Below, in pieces: positions 25,305 through 32,593 of a DNA stretch of 64,000 nucleotides. The position numbers were made by a program, and so were the translations under genes. Origin of the DNA: Natrarchaeobaculum aegyptiacum (GTDB taxonomy: Archaea; Halobacteriota; Halobacteria; Halobacteriales; Natrialbaceae); NCBI RefSeq assembly GCF_002156705.1, contig NZ_CP019893.1:1302001-1366000 (forward strand). The letters run 5' to 3'. Below the pieces are notes generated by a model, which saw nothing but the letters and a program-made list of their open reading frames with translations, was not told the origin of the DNA and made no database searches. The first letter of the stretch is position 1. The number at the start of each line of letters is the position of its first letter.

Positions 25305-26003
25305 ATGTCCGATCTACCGGACGACTTCGACTGCACGATCACGAACTGGGAGTACATCTACGGGCTGTGCCGGGACGTCGCCGACGAGGTTCGCGACGAC
25401 GAGTTCGAGCCGGACGTCATCGTCGCGCTCGCCCGTGGGGGCTGGTTCGCCGGCCGGTGTCTCTGTGACTTCCTCGGGCTCGACGACCTGACGAGCCTGA
25501 AGATGGAACACTACGTCGGGACCGGCGAGAAGGCCGACGAGCCGACCGTCCGCTACCCGATGCCCGAGGGCAGCGTCGCGGGCAAGGACGTCCTCGTCAT
25601 CGACGACATCGCCGACACCGGCGGCTCGATCAGCCGCGCCTACGAGTACGTCGACGACCGCGACGCCGGCGAGGTCCGGACCGCGACGCTCCAGCTCCTC
25701 CAGACCAGCGAGTTCGAACCCGACTACGTCGGCGAGCGCCTCGAGGAGTGGACCTGGGTCGTCTACCCGTGGAACTTCATCGAGGACATGATCGACCTGA
25801 TCTCGGGGGCGATGGAACAGGCCGATCAGGAGACGTTCACGGTCGACGAGATTCGCCACGTGCTCGCCGAGTTCCACGGCATCGACCGCATCGAGATGGA
25901 GATCGCCCAGCCTGACCGCCTGCTCGAGGTGATGGCGGAGATGGAACGGCGGGAAGTCCTCGAGTCGGCGGGGACCGACGAGTGGCGGCTGGCCGACGAC
26001 TGA
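25305..26003 (+). CDS. Phosphoribosyltransferase with C-terminal winged-helix-like tail
   Basis: A 232-residue type I PRTase (COG2236-like). The PRPP-binding loop is VLVIDDIADTGGS (about residues 95-107). The family hydrophobic core VIVALARGGWFAGRCLCDFLG near residues 35-56 is the usual first strand and PP-loop. The likely role is purine base salvage (hypoxanthine/xanthine or guanine), but the hood region cannot assign the base. About 60 C-terminal residues (FTVDEIRHVLAEFHGIDRIEM, then VMAEMERREVLES) resemble a small helical or winged-helix module. The ATG at 25305 is selected from the family N-terminus MSDLPDDFDCTITNWEYIYG. It is monocistronic and divergent from thiC. Confidence 0.85.
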   Translation: MSDLPDDFDCTITNWEYIYGLCRDVADEVRDDEFEPDVIVALARGGWFAGRCLCDFLGLDDLTSLKMEHYVGTGEKADEPTVRYPMPEGSVAGKDVLVIDDIADTGGSISRAYEYVDDRDAGEVRTATLQLLQTSEFEPDYVGERLEEWTWVVYPWNFIEDMIDLISGAMEQADQETFTVDEIRHVLAEFHGIDRIEMEIAQPDRLLEVMAEMERREVLESAGTDEWRLADD

Positions 26004-26029
26004 TTTCTCCCCTGCCGGCTTCGGCGGCG

Positions 26030-28666
26030 TCACTCGAGCAGCGGCCGGGACGCACTCGCGGCGACCAGCCCGGCGGTCAGGGCGGCCGCGCCGGTCGCGA
26101 ACAGCGGCGTCATCACGCCCGCGAGCGCGATCGGGATCACGACGACGTTGTAGGTGAACGCCAGCGCGGCGGTCCGACGGAGCCGGCTCCGGGCTGCGCT
26201 CGCGAGACGAAACGCCCGCGAGACGCCGGCGAGGTCGTCCTCGAGGATGGCGAGATCGGCGGCCTCCGAGGCCAGTGCGGTGCCGCTGCCGAGTGCGATC
26301 CCGAGGTCGGCCGCGGCGAGAGCCGGCCCGTCGTTGGTGCCGTCGCCGACCATGGCGACCGTGGCCGGTTCCGGGGCCTGTTCTGGGTTCTGTTTTCCAC
26401 CCACGCCAGGCTCCTGTAGTCGCCGAACCGCCGCCGTCTTCCCCGCCGGTGAGACGCCCGCGAAGACGTACGTGACGGCAGGATGAGCCTCGAACGTCGC
26501 GGCCGCGGTCGCGTCGTCGCCGGTGAGGACGACGACGTCGACGCCGGTCTCGGCCAGCCCCTCGAGCGCGTCGTCCCACGCCGCACGCGGCTCGTCGCCG
26601 ACGACGACCAGTCCCTCGGCGGTTCCGTCGCGTCCCACGACGACCGGAAGTCGGCCCGACTCGCGGACGCGCTCGAGTCGCTCCGCAAGGGTACTCGAGA
26701 GCTCCCATCCCCGGTCACGAAACTCGTCCGGGTGACCGACGAGCACCTGCTGGCCGTCGACGACGCCGGCGACGCCGCGGGCGTTGCTCTCGAAGTCCTC
26801 GACGGTGACGGTCGCCCGCGTCTCGTCGTCGACGGCGGCCGCGACGGCCCGTGCTGCGGGATGAGCCGCCCGATCCTCGAGCGCTGCGGCGGCCGCGAAC
26901 AGGTCGTCGGGGGCGTCGGTCTCGTGGACGACCATCTCGCCGGTCGTGAGGGTGCCGGTCTTGTCGAAGACGACGACGTCGACCTCGCGCAGACGCTCGA
27001 AGATCGACTCGTCGAAGACGACGATACCCGACTCCAGCGCCTCGCGGACGTGCTGGGCGACCGTAATCGGCGGGGCAAACGCAAGCGCCCACGGGCTGAC
27101 GACGACGATCGCGAGCAGGCCGGCCAGCGCAGCGTTGGTCACATCGGCTCCGAGTGCGTAGCTGCCAGCGGCGACGAGCGCACCGGCGGCGAGGACGATC
27201 GGCGCGAGGATCGCCGCGACTGCGTCGACCTGCCGACCGACGCCGTGGGTGGCGCTCTGGACGTCCCAGACGGACTCGGTGAGGCGATCGATCCGGCTCG
27301 AAGGAGCGTCGCCGACCGCGATAATGGCGGCGTCGCTCCGGACGACGGAGCCGCCGACGAGGTCGTCGCCCGGCTCCTTGGGGACCGGCAGGGACTCGCC
27401 CGTGACGACGGTCTCGGCGACCGTACACGAGCCCTCGAGCAGCCACCCGTCGACCGGGATGCGCTCGCCAGCCCGGACGAGCAGGTGGTCGCCGGGCGCT
27501 ACGTCGTCGACCGGGACCGTCTCGGTGGTTCCGTCGTCGGCGTACCGCCGGGCGTGGGCGACACGTGAGCTAGTGAGGTCCGTCAGTCGGTCGCTGGCGT
27601 GACGTTTGACCGCCGATTCGTAGTAGATCGCGGCGACGACGACGGCGGCGACGACGATGGTCACGTCGTAGTAGACGTCCAGTCGCCCGGCGGCGAACGC
27701 GAGCGTCCCGTAGGCGAAGGCGGCGACGATTGTCAGTGCGGCCAGGAGGTGGGCGTTGGGTCGGCGAAGCCGGAGGCTGACGTAGGCTCCCCGGAGCAGC
27801 GGCATCCCGGCGAGATAGAGGACGGCCCCCGTGACGACGAGGAGGACCGGAACGACGGCCACGCCGCCGAAGTCCTCGAATGTGCTGTAGTGGGCGAGCA
27901 CCCCCCAGTCGGAAAACGAGGCGAGGTAGACCGGGTAGAAGACCGCCGCGTAGGGGACGAGCAGGAAGCCGCCAAAGACGACTCCGAGGACGTAGCGCAA
28001 CTCGAGGACGTCCGCGCTGCGGCGTTCCCGGAGGTCCCGGCTGACCTGTTCTCTGGGCGGGGTGGCACTGTCGGGGACGGTCCGGGTGTCGGCCCCGGTT
28101 TCGGCTCCGGTCTCACTGTCGGGCTCGTTGACGGCCCTGGTTTCGGCCCCGGCCTGGCTGTCGACACAGGCCCCCGTGGTGGGACTCGAGGCGTCGCCGT
28201 CACGACTCGAGTCCCCCTCGGTCGGACCACCGGTCGCCTCGTCCCGGATGTAGGCCGTATAGCCGAGGCGGGTCAGAGCAACCTCGAGGTCCGCCGGCGA
28301 GACCAGGTCCGGGTCGTGGTCGACGCGGACCGTCTCGGTGACGTAACTCGCCGAAGCGTCGACGACCCCCTCGAGTGACTCGGCGGCCGACTCGAGGTAG
28401 GCCTCGCACGTCGCGGCGTACGTGCCGTCGACCCGGAGATAGGTTCGGACGAGGCCCTCGTGAGCGGGACCGACAGTCTCGTCGCCCGGTTCGCTCTGCA
28501 GAACGGTCGCGTCGGCACGCCGGTCAGGAGCGTCCCCGAGTGCGGTCGCGACGTCACGACAGCCACTCGAGCAGTACCCGGACGGGGCCGCCGAATCGTC
28601 GGCTGGGCTATCCAGTGGCTCCCCACAACAGGCACACCGCACGGGCGTCGACTCGCTCTCGGTCAC
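26030..28666 (-). CDS. P1B-type (heavy-metal-like) ATPase with degenerate metal site
   Basis: An 878-residue P-type ATPase. In order: an N-terminal Cys cluster (CACCGEPL, then YCSSGC, about residues 12-36), an HMA-like domain whose CxxC is reduced to one Cys (TYAATCEAYLE), an acidic repetitive linker (about 150-205), TM helices, the actuator TGES loop, then the helix before the phosphorylation site. The phosphorylation motif DKTGTLTTG (about 567) and MVGDGTNDGPAL hinge are intact. The TM6 CPC motif of metal pumps is SPW here (VVVSPWALAFAPP, about 525). The YN of TM7 remains; an MxxSS motif is not visible in TM8. Metal transport is therefore uncertain. The start is GTG. Confidence 0.85.
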   Translation of the reverse strand: MTESESTPVRCACCGEPLDSPADDSAAPSGYCSSGCRDVATALGDAPDRRADATVLQSEPGDETVGPAHEGLVRTYLRVDGTYAATCEAYLESAAESLEGVVDASASYVTETVRVDHDPDLVSPADLEVALTRLGYTAYIRDEATGGPTEGDSSRDGDASSPTTGACVDSQAGAETRAVNEPDSETGAETGADTRTVPDSATPPREQVSRDLRERRSADVLELRYVLGVVFGGFLLVPYAAVFYPVYLASFSDWGVLAHYSTFEDFGGVAVVPVLLVVTGAVLYLAGMPLLRGAYVSLRLRRPNAHLLAALTIVAAFAYGTLAFAAGRLDVYYDVTIVVAAVVVAAIYYESAVKRHASDRLTDLTSSRVAHARRYADDGTTETVPVDDVAPGDHLLVRAGERIPVDGWLLEGSCTVAETVVTGESLPVPKEPGDDLVGGSVVRSDAAIIAVGDAPSSRIDRLTESVWDVQSATHGVGRQVDAVAAILAPIVLAAGALVAAGSYALGADVTNAALAGLLAIVVVSPWALAFAPPITVAQHVREALESGIVVFDESIFERLREVDVVVFDKTGTLTTGEMVVHETDAPDDLFAAAAALEDRAAHPAARAVAAAVDDETRATVTVEDFESNARGVAGVVDGQQVLVGHPDEFRDRGWELSSTLAERLERVRESGRLPVVVGRDGTAEGLVVVGDEPRAAWDDALEGLAETGVDVVVLTGDDATAAATFEAHPAVTYVFAGVSPAGKTAAVRRLQEPGVGGKQNPEQAPEPATVAMVGDGTNDGPALAAADLGIALGSGTALASEAADLAILEDDLAGVSRAFRLASAARSRLRRTAALAFTYNVVVIPIALAGVMTPLFATGAAALTAGLVAASASRPLLE

Positions 28667-28751
28667 TGGTCGAGGAGACGACTCGAGGGCACGATACTAT
28701 TTGGGTCGAGTGGCGGTGAAAGCCGGAGTCAGCGACGACGGACGGATCGAT

Positions 28752-30188
28752 TCACTCGGCGGCGAGTTCACGCTCTCGGCCGTCGTCTGCCCCCTCGTCG
28801 TCGACGATCGCTTCTTTCCAGGTGCCACGGGTGAACCACGCGACGGCGGCGATAGCACCCACGATGTCCCCGAGGACGACGCCAGCCCAGACGCCGGTCG
28901 GTCCGAGGTCGAGGACGAAAACGAGGGCCAGCGTCACCGGGACCCGCACGAGCCAGAGGCCGAACACCGAGAAGGCCAGTGCCGTCTTGGTGTTCCCCGC
29001 GCCGCGGAACGCCCCGAGGACGACCTGCATCACGCCCATGAAGACGAACCCCACGGCCGCAAACTGCAGGAAGGTTATCCCGTGAGCGATCGTGGCCGCG
29101 CGGCCGGCTTCTTCGGCCGTGAGGAACACCGCGACGAACGGCTCCGGGAACGCGAACGCGATCGCGCCGACGACGGCCATGATCGACCCGACGACGCTCG
29201 CACCGATCCAGGTCGCCTTTTCCGCCCGGTCCGGCCGCTCGGCACCGAGGTTCTGGCCGACGATAGCGTCCATCGACTGCCCCACGCCCATCGCCGGCAG
29301 GAACGCGAGCGAGATCAGCCGACTTCCCAGCCCGTAGGCGGCGACGACCGCCGGCGGGAACGTCACGACGATGGCGATCATCGCGACCATCGCCAGCGCC
29401 GTCATCGACTGCTCGAGGGCCGTCGGCGTCCCGATGCGCAAAATCTCTCGCACCCACTCGAGACGCGGCCGCAGGTGTGGAAACTGAACGTCGGGGCCGA
29501 CGTCCGTGAAGTACAGCAAACCGACGCCGACGACGGTCGCCAGCCCACGCGAGATGACGGTCGCGACGGCCGCGCCGGTGACCTCGAGCCGTGGGAAGGG
29601 GCCGACCCCGAAGATGAACAGCGGGTCGATGACGATGTTGAGGACGACACTGCCGAACATCACCCACATCGGAACGCGAGTGGTGCCGTAGCCGCGCATG
29701 AGTGCGACGAAGACGTAGAAGCCGAAGACGAACGGCAGGCCGAGAAACAGCACCCGCAGGTAGTCAGCAGCGAGCGGGATGATCACGTCCGCGGTTTCGG
29801 GATCGGTCGGGAGGGCCGCGAGCATCGGGTCGGTCGCGAAATAGCCGACGATCCCGAGGACGACGGCGATCAGACCGACGAACGAGAGCGTCTGGCCGGC
29901 GACGAGTCCCGTCTTGCCGGTGTCCGCGCCGATATGCTGGGCGACCAGAATTGCACCCGCCGTCGTGAAGCCGCCGCCGACGGCGATCAACAGGAACAAC
30001 AGCGGAAACGCGAGGCTCACCGCACCGACGGCCTCCGGTGAGAGCGCGCCCAGCCAGAAGGTGTCGCCGACGTTGTAGGCGACCTGCAGCAGCTGGATGG
30101 CCACGAGCGGCCAGGCCAGCACGAACATCGGCCGCAGGAGCGACCCCTGGGTCAGGTCACTCGAGGTCGACGCGTCGCCGGAGGGCAT
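28752..30188 (-). CDS. MATE family efflux transporter
   Basis: A 478-residue multidrug and toxin extrusion (NorM-like) protein with 12 predicted TM helices in two six-helix bundles. The first repeat begins FVLAWPLVAIQLLQVAYNVGDTFWLG and has the P-x-x-x-x-x-L and D-x-x-WLG features near residues 25-50. The second begins IGTPTALEQSMTALAMVAMI near 240. It probably exports cationic organic compounds driven by Na+ or H+; the substrate is unknown. The ATG at 30188 (MPSGDASTSSDLTQGSLLRP) gives the usual short polar N-terminus. The C-terminal tail is acidic (EGADDGRERELAAE). Confidence 0.94.
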   Translation of the reverse strand: MPSGDASTSSDLTQGSLLRPMFVLAWPLVAIQLLQVAYNVGDTFWLGALSPEAVGAVSLAFPLLFLLIAVGGGFTTAGAILVAQHIGADTGKTGLVAGQTLSFVGLIAVVLGIVGYFATDPMLAALPTDPETADVIIPLAADYLRVLFLGLPFVFGFYVFVALMRGYGTTRVPMWVMFGSVVLNIVIDPLFIFGVGPFPRLEVTGAAVATVISRGLATVVGVGLLYFTDVGPDVQFPHLRPRLEWVREILRIGTPTALEQSMTALAMVAMIAIVVTFPPAVVAAYGLGSRLISLAFLPAMGVGQSMDAIVGQNLGAERPDRAEKATWIGASVVGSIMAVVGAIAFAFPEPFVAVFLTAEEAGRAATIAHGITFLQFAAVGFVFMGVMQVVLGAFRGAGNTKTALAFSVFGLWLVRVPVTLALVFVLDLGPTGVWAGVVLGDIVGAIAAVAWFTRGTWKEAIVDDEGADDGRERELAAE

Positions 30189-30328
30189 ATCCCCACAGAG
30201 TGGCTCGTCACACTTTACCGCTCGTGAGACCTGATGACACGCACGGTGACAGTCGACGGCGGGCGCGACGGGAACTCGAGTCCGGCACAGAAGAGATACG
30301 ACTCACCGGTGAGAAGTCGACGGTGAAC

Positions 30329-30820
30329 GTGTCGACTGAACATCCAAATCAGGTGAGAAGACGAGTCGAGATCACGTCGATACTCGCCGCCGCCGGGATG
30401 GTGCTCACGGCAGGGTGGCTCCTCGTCCCCGGCGTGATCGCCGCGTGGCCGCCGACTGCCGTCATCGGCTGGTACGCCGCCACCATGATCGTTCCCGGCG
30501 CACTCTCGGTCTGGGCGCTCCGTCGCGCGATCACGGACGGCCTCGAGATTCTCCTGCCGATCGATGACGACACGGACTGGAACGACCTCGTCGCCGACGG
30601 AGAGTTGGAGGGCCTCGAGGACACCGAGAAAGCGCTTCGAGAGTGGTTCCCAACACTCGTCCTCGGCGTTTTCGGCGCACCGAGCCTCTGGCTGGCCGTG
30701 ACCGGACTCGCCGCCATCGTCCCGCCCCCAGCATCGAATTCGGTTCCTTACCCATTCGCGATAGCCCTCGCCGGTGGCTGTCTCTGTGCGCTCGTGCTCT
30801 TCGAGCGTCGACTCCGGTGA
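30329..30820 (+). CDS. Small haloarchaeal membrane protein, unknown function
   Basis: A ~163-residue protein with about four hydrophobic helices (approximately residues 14-34, 40-58, 105-128 and 135-152). A hydrophilic cytoplasmic-like stretch (LLPIDDDTDWNDLVADGELE) lies in between. No family is recognised. The start is uncertain: the protein-like sequence begins at a GTG (30323 or 30329) giving (VN)VSTEHPNQVRRRVEI; no ATG in frame is nearer. Its stop is 37 nt from the convergent zinc-ribbon membrane gene. It could be a small regulatory or assembly membrane protein, but nothing supports a specific role. Confidence 0.6.
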   Translation: MSTEHPNQVRRRVEITSILAAAGMVLTAGWLLVPGVIAAWPPTAVIGWYAATMIVPGALSVWALRRAITDGLEILLPIDDDTDWNDLVADGELEGLEDTEKALREWFPTLVLGVFGAPSLWLAVTGLAAIVPPPASNSVPYPFAIALAGGCLCALVLFERRLR

Positions 30821-30857
30821 CGACCGCTCAGAGTCGGGCCGGGGCTGGCAGGATTGG

Positions 30858-31364
30858 TCAGGATCGCTCCGACTCGAGGGACTCGAGAGGAGAGCCGCGT
30901 TCGACGTCGACGTCTTGCTCGCGCCCTCCTCCGTCGTCGGCGACCCGGGCGTACGAGTCCTGTGGATCGACGGCACACTCCTCACAGTAGACGTTCAACC
31001 CGGATTCGGAAACGGCGATCGTGCTTCCGAACACTACCCGGCGCTCCTCGTATCGGCGGTATTCACCACCGGCTGCCGGTCGGCCGCACTCGCCACACGA
31101 AGCGCGTGGGTCGTCGACTCGGCCCTTCCGGACCTCGCGTTTCGTGCCGATCGTGTAGACCGGATCGCTCGAGGCCCCGGCGGCCAGCCAGCAAACGATC
31201 AGGCCGAGGACGAACAGCGCGACGCCGAGCCACCAGAAGCCGAGCCACGTCGGCAGGATCAGCACGGAGACGAGAATCCAGCACCAGAGCAACGCGAACC
31301 CCGCGTGGTCTGCGACCCGGCGGAGGCCGGCGGAAACGCTCGAGTGACGGTCCGGTCCCGACAT
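30858..31364 (-). CDS. Membrane protein with C-terminal zinc-ribbon-like cysteines
   Basis: A ~168-residue protein. Two adjacent hydrophobic helices (about residues 20-60, LLWCWILVSVLILPTWLGFW and then LFVLGLIVCWLAAG) are followed by a soluble region with CGECGR and YCEEC, a CxxC...CxxC pair separated by ~33 residues that could bind zinc. A polar Gly/Asp/Glu tail (GGGREQDVDVERG) ends the chain. The ATG at 31364 (MSGPDRHSS) is preferred because the 38 upstream codons are mainly Arg. No functional clue comes from the neighbours, MATE upstream and scpA downstream. The family is not recognised. Confidence 0.65.
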   Translation of the reverse strand: MSGPDRHSSVSAGLRRVADHAGFALLWCWILVSVLILPTWLGFWWLGVALFVLGLIVCWLAAGASSDPVYTIGTKREVRKGRVDDPRASCGECGRPAAGGEYRRYEERRVVFGSTIAVSESGLNVYCEECAVDPQDSYARVADDGGGREQDVDVERGSPLESLESERS

Positions 31365-31489
31365 TCGTGCGGAATGTCGAGTGGTCGACGAATAGCTCTT
31401 GGCCTTCTCCGCTCGCCGTCTTCGCCGCCGACCGACGCCCGGGCGACGCTCACCAGTCGTCGGGGGACGCATGGACACGGACAGGACAG

Positions 31490-32569
31490 TCAGTCCGCGA
31501 TCGCTTCCTCCGGCTCGGCCTCGAGGGTCACCGGGCTGATCCAGAGGTCGCCGAACAGGTCGTCCTGCGCTAGGGTGAGTCGGCCGCGGTGGGCCAGAAA
31601 GAGGAGCGCGAGATAGGTCATCACGCGCGTGCCACCGACCTCGTCGATTTCGGCGTAGAGCACTTCGTCGCGCCCGTTCGCGTAGTGGGTCTCGAGTTCG
31701 GCCTCGACGTCGTCGATCACCGCCTCGATGTCCTCCTCGTGAGTGGTGTGGGTGACGTCGTCGCTGGTCGGCTCGTCGTCGACGCGGAACTGGTCTTCGG
31801 CGTGGTAGGACAGTTCCTGAACGCCCCGGTCGTACCCGCGCGGCGAGTCACTCGTGTCGTACGTTCGGGACTCCTTCCACCAGCTGTCACGCTCGGCACT
31901 CCGGAGTTCACGGACCAGTTCGTCGAGCGTCTCCGGCTTCCCGCGGGCGTGCTTGCGCTCGAGTCGCCGCTCCATCTCGGCCTCGAGGCCCTCGACGGGG
32001 TCGAACCCCGGCGGGTGGTCGGGGTCGCCACCCTCGACCGGCCCGTCGTCGGCGAAGGGGGCCTCCCACGGCGGGAGTTCCTCCTCCTCGGGCTCGTCGG
32101 GGGCGAACAGCTCGTCGCTTTTCATCCGCAGGAGGACGCTCGCGTAGAACAGTGCCCGCCCCGAGGTCCGGAGGTCCCGGTCGTCGAGCACCTCGAGGAA
32201 CTTGTCGGTGACCCGGACGACGTCGATGTCCCACGGGTCGATTTCGCCCTCTTTCGCGAGCTGAACGAGCAGTTCGACGGGTTCGACGTCCTCGTCTTCG
32301 TCCGCAGTGCCGTCGTCACCATCGTCCCCCGCGTCGATCACGTCCTCGGCCTCGGCGATCGGATCGACGGGTTCGTCGGCGTCGACGTCTGCCTCGGAAA
32401 ACTCGAGAACCGTTCCGTCGTCCCCGCTCGAGGACCCGGAGCCACCGTCAGGTGACTCCCGCTCTCGTGGGTCGCCTTGCTCACCGCTCGAAGAATTAGA
32501 GCCGCCTGACGGCGGCTCCCGCTCTTCGTGCCCGGCGATGTCCAGCGGAATGTCGTCGCCATCGGTCAT
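31490..32569 (-). CDS. scpA: Segregation and condensation protein A (kleisin, ScpA)
   Basis: The kleisin that bridges the two SMC heads in the bacterial/archaeal condensin. The ~359-residue protein has the conserved N-terminal SMC-neck-binding part VEPVELLVQLAKEGEIDPWDIDVVRVTDKFLEVL (about residues 95-128), then helices RDLRTSGRALFYASVLLRMKSDELF. Its C-terminal winged-helix region ends GTRVMTYLALLFLAHRGRLTLAQDDLFGDLWI. The first ~90 residues are acidic and disordered and contain a 20-residue tandem repeat encoded by 60-bp DNA repeats (separate entry). It lies 24 nt downstream of smc on the same strand, so the two are likely cotranscribed. No ScpB gene is in the window. Confidence 0.93.
   Translation of the reverse strand: MTDGDDIPLDIAGHEEREPPSGGSNSSSGEQGDPRERESPDGGSGSSSGDDGTVLEFSEADVDADEPVDPIAEAEDVIDAGDDGDDGTADEDEDVEPVELLVQLAKEGEIDPWDIDVVRVTDKFLEVLDDRDLRTSGRALFYASVLLRMKSDELFAPDEPEEEELPPWEAPFADDGPVEGGDPDHPPGFDPVEGLEAEMERRLERKHARGKPETLDELVRELRSAERDSWWKESRTYDTSDSPRGYDRGVQELSYHAEDQFRVDDEPTSDDVTHTTHEEDIEAVIDDVEAELETHYANGRDEVLYAEIDEVGGTRVMTYLALLFLAHRGRLTLAQDDLFGDLWISPVTLEAEPEEAIAD
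32424..32529 (-). repeat. 60-bp tandem palindromic repeat inside scpA
   Basis: Two tandem copies start at ccgctcg (32424 and 32484), 60 bp apart, giving repeated protein motifs REPPSGGSNSSSGEQGDP and RESPDGGSGSSSGDDGT (about residues 17-52). The 32484 copy contains a perfect palindrome GAGCCGCC-TGAC-GGCGGCTC (32499-32518). The other copy keeps GAGCCACC-GTCA-GGTGACTC with one mismatch. The first residues and the later sequence look like other ScpA proteins, so the repeat appears inserted in the disordered acidic arm without disrupting the frame. Confidence 0.75.
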
Positions 32570-32593
32570 TCAGCGCTACCTCCGGGCCCCTCC

